32,879 nucleotides of DNA from Saccoglossus kowalevskii (GCF_000003605.2 NW_003140816.1:67933-100811), one strand, 5' to 3'. Positions 9,201-18,197 are shown, counted from the first letter of the stretch. The notes: generated by a model from the sequence alone, not told the origin. Translations and numbers: made by a program.

Positions 9201-11849
9201 CTACCCGCGTGATCTGAGAGAACAAATTTATCAGATGTTTGAAATGTGGAAAGGAAGGCGGGGAAACAAAGCAACGATTGCAATTCTGATTGCTGCCTTG
9301 AAGGACGAGGGCTTGAACAACATGGCACAGTACATTGAACAACTTGGTAAGAAAAAAATATAATTAAATATTGTATTTTAAAGGTCGATTGCTCATTATC
9401 AAAAATAGTATATTACATGAACATCTTATCACAGAAGATAGGGGACATCCAAATAGGTGGTTTACATTTGGAATTCAAATGATAAAATTTGTGTTGCAAG
9501 GCTGTTGAAAATGAACTGCATTTCATTATCATTTTGTTTTGTTTTTTTCAGTGGGCTCTGAAAAAGGAAGAGGAAACGAGGTTATAGTCAGAACAATAGA
9601 CACCTACGAAGATGTCGTGGTATGCCGAATGTGTTATATATATCATTATTACGCAATAATAATTACGTAATAAAATGACCTTCGTTGGTCGGGTCAAAAG
9701 TAGTCATTAATTGGCATACATGTATTTGTATAAAGCATGCTCGTTTATTTATATGTCTTGTATTACAGTGTGTAACCGAGAAGATCAAGGTTGAGGTGCC
9801 ACGAAATGCTGTACCGGAAGTGGTCAGCCTAACATTCCAAGCAAAGCAAATGGATGCTCGGAAATTATGCATTGGTCCTCGTGAACCTGACATTATAGAA
9901 TGTTTAGAACTTGGTCCAGATGGATATAAATTCTTGAAACCACTCACATTATGCTACAAATTGCCGAAGGTTGTGTTAGAGAGGAGTAATGTGATCATAC
10001 TAGCACTAACTAGTGAAAATTGTACTGGTCCATGGACTAAACTTAAAACCTGGAAGGTAAGAGTGTTTTAGTTTGTTGCTGTATGGGAATTGCTCTTGGA
10101 TTATTTACACACTAACAGATAATAATAAAAAAAGTGTTCGAACTGGGTGTCCTAAATTTTAATAACGTAACAAAATATTAATGATTGTAAACGTGGTTAT
10201 GTTGTTTTATTGGCAGGAAGGCAGTAATATCAAAGTGGAAGTCGAACACTTTTCCTATTTAGCTATAGTGTTCCAAAAGAAAGATGAGACCATTAAGATG
10301 GTGGGTTTCAATGTAACTTACACAAACACACACTATAACTCAAAATTATTAAATAAATGTGCACAATTTTCAAGACTCTGCATTCCTGTTTTCTTTTCTA
10401 TGATTAGTCGTCAATTTGTGTGTCTGCGGACTTAATTTTCCAGATCTGTTAGAAAATGGATTTTAAAGACTCTGTGCATATAATACATATAATTGGGCTC
10501 GTCACCCTGTGCATGTGGTAAAATCTTTTCAGTTGTCCTGTCCAGCAATGGGGTTAGGGGTCGTCAACTAATGAGCAGTTACCCCCCCCCCCTTCATTTT
10601 CTTTTGGTATAGATAAATGAATGTAAATTGTTGAATAATACGACAAACATCAATATTTATATTTCAAACATTCAAAAATGTTACTACAACTTCGACATGT
10701 GAATCGACATATGGGGCTTATTTAATTTGCATTGCATACTTTATATAATTGTTTCAGAAATATGCAGAGAAAAAGCTGGCAAAAGAAAGAGATCAAAAGT
10801 GTAAGTTCAGTTACATACAATCCAATAGGAGTTAGTATGCGTGTAATAGCTCTTAATCAATCACTAAACGCCATGCCCACTTTCGTTGTATTCAAAAACT
10901 GCGTCATCTTTAGATTCACTATAGTTTTTGGATTCACTTAGCATGGCGTTCGGCATTCCCACCTATTCAGAATTAGAGTACTCTAAACTATAGTTGTTCA
11001 AATGGTCATATTTTTATATTTTTTTCTTTACTAGTGAACTTTGCCTGTCTGTTTCTGTCTTTTAGTGAAATCTGTTGTAAGCAAAATTTCGCCTGCACTT
11101 CGCTCGAGAGACTGGAAGTCCGTAGCTAGAGCTTTGCATTTTATCGAGGCAGACATTGATGCTATAGAAAAGGATTATGCTAACGATTTTCAAAAGCAGA
11201 AAGACGAGATGTTTCATAGATGGAGATCTAGAGTAAAGCATAATGCATCAGCTGAAACATTAATAGATGTGCTTATAGAACTAGAGATGTATAAATTAGC
11301 TGAAGAAGCAGAGAAAGCACGTAAGGCAATTAGTTATTACGTAATGTTTGAATGTCAAGTCACTGTACAGTGTTTTTCCATGCAAAGCATGCCTGATACA
11401 TCGATAAAAGTGTATACGTATGTGCGAATTTGAAGATTTAAAAAACAAGTTCTGAATACGAGGTACTATAAACTACTTTATTTTCGCTTAGAATTAATTT
11501 TCGCTGAAGGAGTGATTCAGTGAAAATAAAATCCAGCGAATATACCTTTTTTTCTATATTTTACATTCAACTCGTCAAAAATCAGTGAAAAAAAAATTCC
11601 ATACAAAACACCTAAAATCTCCTTTCAGCGAAAATGAATTGCAGCTCAAATTTAGTATTTTACATCATCTAGTTTTGTATCAAATTTTGTATATATCAAA
11701 AGGGTTGTTGACATTATGTTTAAATTTATATAAATAGGTTATATATACTTAGTGCTTTTTCCATGTTCATTACAGTTACCGTCATGAAAACGGATACAAA
11801 ACAGAAGAAATCTATTTTTAAAAGCAGTGCTGTTAACATCGGACTGTAA
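6175..11849 (+). CDS. Death domain-ZU5-death domain protein with predicted signal peptide (8 coding exons)
   Basis: Joined exons 6175-6277, 9083-9346, 9552-9619, 9769-10056, 10217-10300, 10758-10800, 11066-11320 and 11776-11849 give 1179 bases, 392 residues plus stop. Every junction is GT-AG and phases match throughout (1,1,0,0,0,1,1). Order: signal peptide 1-22, death domain about 35-118, ZU5 about 146-263, charged linker 270-283, death domain about 285-365, basic tail to 392. Death domains bind other death domains in apoptosis and NF-kB adaptors; ZU5 occurs with death domains in UNC5, PIDD and ankyrins. UNC5 and PIDD have a UPA domain between ZU5 and death domain; none is seen here. No transmembrane segment is seen, so either the protein is secreted, exon 1 belongs to an alternative product, or an extracellular/TM exon in the 2.8-kb first intron was missed. 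Function is inferred from domains only; orthology is not established. Confidence 0.72.
6278..9082. other. Intron 1 of the death-domain/ZU5 gene
   Basis: 2805 bases with no further exon that I could defend. It contains one copy of an A-tailed retroposon (6793-6957, minus orientation) and, at 7725-7800, a patch with TCACGTGA and two ATTGG boxes resembling the left-edge promoter patch, which might be an internal promoter. The CCGCCATTTTT near 6538 is a YY1-like motif. An unrecognised exon for an extracellular or membrane segment could be hidden here. Confidence 0.5.
6793..6957 (-). mobile_element. A-tailed retroposon, copy 1
   Basis: About 165 bases are the reverse complement, with only scattered mismatches, of 31943-32100. 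Shared words include GTGCCAGGCGACAGTT, ACATTAAGTGTCACTGTTG, TGCAAATTGCAAGTGCTAG and CACAGAAGTC. Read on the minus strand the unit ends in an A-rich tail (next to 6760-6793), as SINEs and LINE 3' ends do. No coding capacity was seen. Confidence 0.6.
9083..9346 (+). CDS. Exon 2: first death domain
   Basis: The acceptor TTATGCCGCAG|A and donor CTTG|GTAAGA bound 264 bases in phase 1-1, a complete shufflable module. The product has the death-domain pattern: an N-terminal helix (SVLKTAIDVL), then LGIRLGLSDADLNSLEHDY, the helix EQIYQMFEMW, and ATIAILIAALKDEGL before a last helix (NNMAQYIEQL). The LGL.DADLN.LE and MF..W positions are the hallmark residues of UNC5/ankyrin-type death domains. Confidence 0.85.
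9552..9619 (+). CDS. Exon 3: linker between death domain and ZU5
   Basis: A long T-rich acceptor (GTTTTTTTCAG) precedes a 68-base exon that encodes a hydrophilic linker, GSEKGRGNEVIVRTIDTYED, ending VV at GTG|GTATGC. It enters in phase 1 and leaves in phase 0, which is what the flanking exons require. No domain is recognised. Confidence 0.72.
9769..10056 (+). CDS. Exon 4: ZU5 domain, main part
   Basis: 288 bases, phase 0-0, from TATTACAG|TGT to GGAAG|GTAAGA. The opening IKVEVPRNAVPEVVSLTF matches the ZU5 start (I.IP.GA.P). ECLELGPDGYKFLKPLTL matches the conserved block (CGP.G..F.KPV.L) seen in UNC5, ZO-1, PIDD and ankyrin. The stretch CTGPWTKLKTWK corresponds to the later 'W' strand. A PIDD-type HFS autocleavage site is not in this exon; the HFS motif falls in exon 5. 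Confidence 0.8.
10217..10300 (+). CDS. Exon 5: end of the ZU5 domain
   Basis: 84 bases, phase 0-0, from TTGGCAG|GAA to AAGATG|GTGGGT. It encodes NIKVEVEHFSYLAIVFQKKD, which fits the last ZU5 strands (V..HFS.FAV) of ankyrin- and PIDD-type domains. HFS is the tripeptide at which PIDD ZU5 domains cleave themselves; here it is followed by tyrosine, so cleavage is possible but unproven. The donor GTGGGT is weaker than others in the gene. Confidence 0.75.
10758..10800 (+). CDS. Exon 6: short charged linker
   Basis: A 43-base micro-exon between ATTGTTTCAG and a perfect donor GTAAGT. It encodes KYAEKKLAKERDQK, a likely helix, and moves the frame from phase 0 to phase 1 as needed for the second death-domain exon. 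It takes the place where UNC5 and PIDD carry a UPA domain. Confidence 0.68.
11066..11320 (+). CDS. Exon 7: second death domain
   Basis: 255 bases, phase 1-1, after acceptor TCTGTCTTTTAG and before donor CAC|GTAAGG. The product shows VVSKISPALRSRDWKSVARA, then LHFIEADIDAIEKDYANDF, the helix DEMFHRWRSR, AETLIDVLIELEMYKLAEEA. It is a paralogue of the exon 2 domain (LE/IEKDY, MF..W), consistent with an internal duplication of a phase 1-1 exon. If the donor at 11321 is not used, the frame reads on to a stop at 11431-11433 with a tail of unremarkable sequence. Confidence 0.85.
11464..11665 (-). mobile_element. Palindromic MITE, copy A (in intron 7)
   Basis: Eroded ends TACTATAAACTACTTTATTT and AGTATTTTACA with internal TTTTCGCTGAAGG and ATCAGTGAAAA match the family consensus (see copy at 26093-26283). 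It is oriented like copies E and F, opposite to B-D. It lies between the second death-domain exon and the predicted last exon and supplies no coding sequence. Confidence 0.75.
11776..11849 (+). CDS. Exon 8: predicted last coding exon
   Basis: A good acceptor (TTTTTCCATGTTCATTACAG) opens a frame in the required phase 1. It encodes the basic tail LTVMKTDTKQKKSIFKSSAV, followed by NIGL and TAA. Phase agreement and the total length divisible by three support it, but a 23-residue tail has no domain to confirm it. An alternative acceptor at 13624 would also give a short in-phase tail. Confidence 0.5.
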
Positions 11850-12517
11850 CCACAATACCAAGAATTTCTTCATATCAACTCTTGTGAGCTGAATTTTAAA
11901 TAATATGTGTTCCATGCGCGTTAAATGAAATTCTTGACAAATCCAAGATTGAAGACATGTCAACCATGTTGTTATCATTATAAAGCCACTTTTAACAGCC
12001 TCGTGCTGCCACCAAAGAAATCCGCCAGGATGAAAACGCACCCCAATGGGAAAGTACCTGTTAGTGTATTTGTTGTAAATGCATACGTGAAATATCATGT
12101 TTCTCTTTTATTCATACATTTGTGTATCTTGTTAGTTTATATGTAGTTTTCTCACTAGATACATCATGTACATTTACTGATGTCAGAATCCGAATCTGCT
12201 TGATTTCTTGGAGACAATGTATTGTGTTTTATTTTCTATTCTCTTACATTCCATTCTGTTGAATTTGAATTCAGCAACACATCAATACAGGTGTCACCAT
12301 ATATAATATTCATTTAGAATCTATCCATATGTGACTTTCCGTGTATTCCAGAATAGAATACAGTCGTGCAGGTAAAATATACATTTATAGAGCTTTGTAT
12401 TTCAAACGTTAGTTCAAATATAAAAGAAATATATAAAGTATAAACCCATTGTGGCTGCCTTGAACAATTTATGAAGTGAGACAATTATTTGTTTTCAAAT
12501 AATAATGTTATAATCAG

Positions 12518-12911
12518 AATAAACAAGAAATATCAGTTTTATATGTATGTGCAATATTAAATTATAGGATGAATTTATGACGTGAACTTGACTTTGCTTT
12601 ATGGAGTGTTTTATATTAACGTAATTTATTGTTTCAGTATTTTGATGTATTAACTTTACGATTAACTTTTCATTGTGTGTTTGTATTATATCCTCGTTTG
12701 TGGGAGTTTATGATAAGGAACCTGTGTCCAGGTCATTATTTACAATGCAGTGTCAATGCACTTTTTACAATAGATGTGTTTGTCTCATTAACATATGTAT
12801 ATGCTTCTACATTCTGATATTGTACTGGAATTCTGTATCGTTTTTTATGAAATACATTTACATGTACGCGTGTTAACTGAAAGTAATAAAATACTTTGTG
12901 TCACTAATAAA
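12518..12911 (+). terminator. Candidate poly(A) signals of the death-domain/ZU5 gene
   Basis: AATAAA occurs at 12518-12523, 12885-12890 and 12906-12911. The last two are followed within 30 bases by T/G-rich sequence (TTTGCTTTCGTTGGTGAC and a T run), the usual downstream element. The 3' UTR would then be roughly 0.7 to 1.1 kb. Open frames at 11925-12146 and 12629-12876 inside this region look like chance. Confidence 0.4.
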
Positions 12912-13149
12912 TTTGCTTTCGTTGGTGACATTTTTTTTTCAGCAAAGAACATACACATCTAGTGCTACTATTACGCTATTTGTTTCTGTTACATAACATA
13001 ACAACATTGTCGTACATGTCTGTAAATGCCTTCGCAGTATAGCACAAACATCAAACACCAAATATTGTGGATATTAAGATCATAGCACACTATTGCCAAA
13101 TTGAATTACTTCATTCTACAAAGCCTGTGAAATAAAACGTTTCATATTC
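12912..13149. other. Intergenic, nothing recognised
   Basis: A+T-rich, with no exon, RNA gene or repeat recognised. Confidence 0.4.
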
Positions 13150-13515
13150 AACGGGTCATTAGACACCTCTTTATAGTATAATTGTCTCTCAGCGACGCCC
13201 GTAAACTGGTATGTCCGTCACGTGTTGGTGGGGTAAATGGTTTGACGTCATATGGTGTTAACCTATTGACTCCAGACCTCGTTAATATATAGAAAGCTTG
13301 TTCGTTCACATCCAGATTATATTTTTGGACAACTAAATAAAAGAAACAATGCGTCACACGAGTTGCGTGCTGGCCGAGAGATTGGATTTTTAAAAAGAAT
13401 GTAAATGCGATAGGTTTTAAAATCATGTGACACGTAAGAAAATGTAATTCGCTTCATTATCAATACTAATTTATGGCATTAAGACATCGAGGTACTGTAC
13501 GAGTTACCCCTCTTG
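13150..13515 (+). repeat. Diverged dispersed repeat, copy 2
   Basis: The counterpart of 4050-4395 with the same order of conserved blocks, including TGACGTCA at about 13241 and the ATTTATGGCATTAAG block near 13470. The minus-strand open frame here (13148-13426) has no counterpart frame in copy 1, so the repeat is probably non-coding. Confidence 0.55.
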
Positions 13516-14968
13516 GTATTATCGTACCCACTGTCGCTTATGCCTTCACTCTTATGTGTAGTCAAATATTTAACAGCTTTTATCGAAATCCCTAAAATAC
13601 TGTTAATAAGTGTGCATCTCGTCAGGCACGGCGCGAAACTATTTTGACCATACAACAGCGAAACAAAGATCTGAAATCAATTCGCATATTCAAACACAGT
13701 AACAATGCACACCACAATTGTTTGCATACAATGGTCCAGATCAGTGCCCCAAACCACATAGTTGCTATCCCGCCAAAAATACCAAAGTTTGAGCCACACA
13801 GTAAGTGGTTTTCAACAGGACTATTTTAATGCTGCATAATACATCAGAGAACTGTCAATGGATTTTATTTGAATATCGAACAGGCCAATCAATGTCCATG
13901 AAATTCGTAAATAGCGTTCTCGGCGTCAATAAACGAAAGAGAAATAAAAAAACAGATCTCATCTATAGAGGGCCTTAATCACAATACAAAACCATATTTA
14001 TAAGAAAATGATTTGATATATATTCAAAATATGCCTAAGAATGTAGTGTAGCTAGATTGAAGACTATGGGTATAATAGTATCACTAAAACACCGAAACGA
14101 GGTCACATTCACTGATAAATGTTATGTAATAAATAAGAATGTTTTTGTTCGAGAAACAAGTTTACATTTATTTATCTTAAATCATTGTCCATTAGCGTGA
14201 CACAAAAGCTACAACTCCCTTTTTACAAATATATCAAAGTAGGACTACTATTCATAATGCATCCCAAAATAGTAAACAGCCTAAATTTGAATATGCACCG
14301 ACCAAACGATGTCATTCACTAGCGCCCTCTTGCCGAAAATACAGATAAACGAGCGAAGTCCAAGCATGAACACTAGGGAAAGTAAAATTCATAGATCAGT
14401 CGAAGTTCAATTAAGCTGGATGGAGTTCTGGAATACAGTTATTTATGAAATCATTTTCGCAATTTCTCACAACAGTGGATTTGATGTTATGCTTACCCAT
14501 AATCATTTGCTGAAGAATCAAGATGGTTGACTACATGAACTGATTAAATGTTGAATATCTAGAAAAAGAAAAGTGATAAAAAAAACTGTAAATTGCATTT
14601 TCATACATTTGTTGAGCTTTTATGTTGTTGCCCTTGACTTTTCCTTTACGAAATGGCAAAAAAGTCGAATTAGTGGAGAATAACACAGTTACTGTACCAA
14701 ATATACGGTAAAACAGGTTTTAAATTCAATCCTTCGTATTTTGTAAATACCTCGCTGGGAGAACGTTATAAGCATTTTTTTAATTACGTTGTGGAAATGC
14801 GAATGTCTTTTACAACAAATGGGAATATTAAATATGAGTATTAGATATTACGACTACATCTTCTGGAACGCTGCACATAATAAAAAATGTATATATTTAT
14901 GCTATTTAATGCGTTCAATTATGATAAAATGTTTATGTTCCATGCGTCTTCCGGAGATGACCTGTCCT

Positions 14969-15351
14969 AGCGCCCTCTGATGACAAAAAAAACCATATTT
15001 GTCTCGTAATTTTAGTTCCCATCGGCTGCTATGATGTTTTGGTAGCCTGTCATGTTATCGGGTTATTGACGAAACCATAATTATTGGATACACACCATTA
15101 AGTACCACACCAAGTCGTGTTCGATATGGGTATTTTGCAACCATAGAAAAAATACATTGCACTTCGACCACAGTCAGTTCGGATCATTGCTCATAGATTC
15201 AAACGTTTCGGGCCAGGAAGCACTAATTTCCAGAATTTTTTGCTCAACTCAAAAAATACTTTTTTTTAAGTTTTTCGAAATTTAGCTAATGTCTATGGAT
15301 TTGTTTCTGAATTTTAAATACAAGTACTGGGTTTCGTCGACAGAGGGCGCA
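14969..15351. mobile_element. Possible small DNA transposon with AGCGCCCTCTG ends
   Basis: AGCGCCCTCTG..GACAAAAAAAACC at the left end and GGGTTTCGTCGACAGAGGGCGC at the right end are imperfect inverted repeats about 380 bases apart. A solitary AGCGCCCTCT occurs at 14321-14330. No target duplication is clear, and the motif is short, so the boundaries are tentative. Confidence 0.3.
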
Positions 15352-15913
15352 GCGGTTAATTCACTGTCCTCAAATTGACACCATCTCGATTTTCAATATT
15401 TTCGTAAACTTTGTGCAACAGTTTGTCCCGACAATTCAGTTCCTCCGTCAATCGCGGTCTAAAAAACTTATTCTTTCCCACTACACGTGCACGTTTACAT
15501 GCATTCGTGTTAAAAACTACGAACACACGTCACAAATTCCTAATGACGCCCATTTCGGGGAAAGTCTGCAACTGAAAAGAAAATATAATAGACCCTCTAT
15601 CGACGTATTCCTGAGAGTATATCAGGTAACAAATGACGTGTTTTACAAATCTCATGACATATTTTTTTTCAGTTTCAGTTTCAGTGATCATGAAAATGTT
15701 ACTTATAAATCATGACGTTCTTCTTTATGTTTTGTTTATTTGTGTTGTTTAATTTAATTACTTAATTGTTAGCTAGTTAAAGACTAATTCAAACAACTAC
15801 TAGTAACAGTCGGTATAAACTCAAAAATATTGTATTGTTGTGGACGCGAACTACTTTGTGCACAGTGTGACAACACGGAACTTGAAATTGTTGGGCTATT
15901 TGTCATTGGTTTA

Positions 15914-16094
15914 TGTGGTAAAAGATAGAATCATATCTAAACATTTTGGTCAGTTGCATATGTGGTAAAAAAACATCACATGTGGGAAACGTGTCAACAT
16001 AAATTCATACGCACAGTGTAACAAAAATGTGCATTTTTTTCTCCAACAAAACAATTCAAACTTGGTAAAGAAAAAAAGTCAATGACTTGTGGTA
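15914..16094 (+). promoter_or_regulatory. Cluster of RUNX-like sites with one Su(H)-like site
   Basis: TGTGGTA(A) occurs at 15914, 15961 and 16088 and TGTGGGAAA at 15981, all on the plus strand within 180 bases. TGTGGT is the RUNX core and TGTGGGAAA resembles the Su(H)/CSL site. The cluster lies about 2.1 kb upstream of the LATS start codon. It is a motif reading only; nothing shows it is bound. Confidence 0.22.
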
Positions 16095-16350
16095 AACTGT
16101 ACGTCTAAAATTGTGAAAACGTTATCTGAAATAAAACTAGTGTGTTGCTAAAAATTCGTCCTCGGATACGAAAAGTTTGCTGGTTTCGTTTTTGTTGGTT
16201 TTAAAGATTGCATAGTAACGTTCTGTTGTTAAGGTTCGTGATTTTTCAGTCATCTATACCCAATATAATTGGTATACAACATAATTGACGAAAACTGGTT
16301 TAAAACTACTCGGATTATTAATATACATGTATTAGATTGTATTATTAAGT

Positions 16351-16470
16351 TTAAAGGGGTCGTCGCGCCGCGTCCTGTTCGAGATAGGACTCATAGCGAC
16401 GTAGACAACGCGTGTAAATGTCATTACGTGAAATTCGAACACGCGCTTCGTGACGACCACCGCCCTTTAA
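16351..16470. mobile_element. TTAA-flanked 120-bp MITE (piggyBac-like)
   Basis: The block begins TTAAAGGGGTCGTCGCG and ends CGTGACGACCACCGCCCTTTAA (last 20 bases TGACGACCACCGCCCTTTAA). Reversed, the end reads TTAAAGGGCGGTGGTCGTCA, so the termini pair over AAAGGG and GTCGTC with a five-base insertion. Its high G+C contrasts with the neighbours. TTAA duplications with CCC/GGG-starting inverted repeats are the signature of piggyBac elements and their non-autonomous derivatives. The open frame crossing it (16269-16529) is therefore not taken as a gene. Confidence 0.55.
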
Positions 16471-17400
16471 TGTGCGAAAGCCAGGGAGGTGATGCTAGAA
16501 GTCATGGTCATGTGGAAACGGTAAATTAAATAACATAATTTTACATTTTTGACACTTTTGTTTTTATCAATTTCAGTAACAGTTTTTGTATCTTGAAAAC
16601 AAAGTGTTGGGGCAGCAGAGTCGCTTCCAGCTCCACACGTGTAGTTGTTTACACTAAAACTAAGCGACGGGAATTGTGGTCAATGAAATCGCTTGACTTG
16701 ATTGGTATGTCAACAATGTAACACGGCAGCCTGTCTATGACTGTCAATCAACGGTGTCATTTTCAAAACCAAATTTCGCTCTATACATTCATTGACTTTA
16801 CTGCGATCACTTTTGTAGTGAGAATTTGAACCGTTTGTCATTCGCGTCACGACTTCACGGATCATGTGATTAATTATAATACCGATTTTGTTACTTTGAT
16901 ATGCGAAAGATGCGTGGGAGTAGTTTTAAAAGATGAAAAAAAAAATAGTTAGGCAGTCACGAAAAAGGAAACGAAAATGTTAAAAATATCATTTAAACAG
17001 GAAGTGGCCCACTCAAAAAGCGTTGCAATTAAATCAGGAAGCGTTCCAAAATTAAAGTTGTTACTTTAGAAATACTTCGCTTTGAGAATTTTCCGGTTCC
17101 GGCTTAACGCTGTATTAATTTGAGACCGTGTGTTTATTTTCAGCGTAACAGGTAATCATAATTTACTGAAGTTCCCACCCAAGGTAAACTTTGTGATCAG
17201 AATGTCAATTCTCCTTAGTGGGGAATTTCCCGACCAGCATTCCGGTATGTTTTCGCATCCCCAATAAAGATGGCCGTCTGGCCGAATGCACGCGATTATG
17301 CTCCGTAAACTTGATGGTTATACACACATGATGTAACACTGTCCGCACACGATTCAATTCGCCGAACGAAGAGATATTGGAATACATGGATTTATAATTT
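16471..17400. other. Intergenic upstream of LATS, nothing recognised
   Basis: No exon recognised. It contains scattered E-box (CACGTG near 16636) and CpG-containing words but no clear gene or repeat. Confidence 0.4.
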
Positions 17401-18197
17401 CTGTGCCTATTTACTTGAAAATATTGCGATTGGAGCTGTACTTTCCCGTCCGTTTTTTGTTCACTTCCGTACGCGTACTGCTTTAATAGTGCGGAACAGA
17501 TCGGCTGTCAGAATCGGAGTTTGTAGCGGGTGCCTGTGGCTGTTGTCTGGGAACAGAGTGTTATCTGTGAATGGCGTAAACGCTATGAGTCTATAGTTAA
17601 CCAATTCGACTTTGCGTTTATTGTGTTTGAGTTATTTATTTCACGTACGTGGGACAACTAGCAACCGATCTGCCGACACATACACCGTACGCGCAACTGA
17701 CAAAATGGCTGCCAGTGGGCAGACTCTCGTACACTATCATGTTTACTTCAGAACTGGTACATCTTGAACCGTAGAAAGTAGTCTCCCGTACACTAATAAC
17801 ACCCGCCTGGGTGTATGGGTGGGTATTTTAGGCTAGGTTTATACAATTTTCCTCGAAGTTGGTATTTGAATAGTATTTGTTGCCTGCGATCACCGCCATA
17901 TTGAATTCCTTAAAGGTCAGGGCGATTACTGGGCCAGTTGCTACTTCCTGCACTGTTTACCGATTTCTACGGAATGTATACAAGTTGTGAAATTTTCGCG
18001 TAAATGTGATTATTGCAAGACCAAAAAGTTAGCCTCGTTGTCAATTCAACAAAGAAAATTTATATTTGTTACCGAAAAAATCGCCAAGTTTTAAATAATA
18101 TGAAATGGCTTCTGTAAAAACGAGGGCAAGACCGTACATGAGAGCGTAAGTTGAGTAGAGAGAAGTTAGGGGCATTTATTTTTTTTGTTTTCGTAAT
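17400..18197 (+). promoter_or_regulatory. Probable promoter and 5' UTR region of LATS
   Basis: CpG dinucleotides are clearly more frequent here than in the introns. Words typical of CpG promoters occur: CACTTCCGTACGCG (ETS-like, about 17463), AAAATGGCTGCC (YY1-like, about 17703), and CACCGCCATATTG (YY1-like, reverse, about 17892). A strong donor AGC|GTAAGT at 18145/18146 sits 50 bases before the start codon and could mark an alternative 5' UTR exon end. The transcription start is not determined. Confidence 0.38.

Larger units (their letters stand above)
13516..16350. other. Intergenic, no defensible gene
   Basis: Open frames at 13644-13829, 14309-14530 and 15413-15715 lack family features. 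Two have a GTAAGT- or GTAACA-like donor at their 3' side, so non-coding or unrecognised exons cannot be excluded. A possible inverted-terminal element (14969-15351) and a cluster of RUNX-like sites (15914-16094) are listed separately. Confidence 0.4.

Noticed and set aside
9160-9342. Minus-strand frame in the first death-domain exon, and 9663-9947 in the ZU5 exon
   Set aside because: Shadows of the plus-strand domains, which have strong family motifs.
13644-13829. Open frame with VAIPPKIPKFEPHS followed by a GTAAGT donor, and an acceptor at 13624
   Set aside because: No family recognised and the start is not ATG. Kept only as an alternative last exon of the death-domain/ZU5 gene in another frame.
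15413-15715. 100-codon plus-strand frame with a GTAACA donor-like site
   Set aside because: No domain, low-complexity F/S end, no ATG start and no matching acceptor or partner exon.
16370-16390. CCTGTTCGAGATAGG, a tRNA B-box-like word
   Set aside because: No A box or cloverleaf around it; it lies inside the TTAA element. No tRNA or rRNA gene was seen anywhere in the window.
16269-16529. 86-codon frame rich in H, R and D
   Set aside because: Most of it is the 120-bp TTAA element, whose G+C-rich sequence lacks stops by composition.
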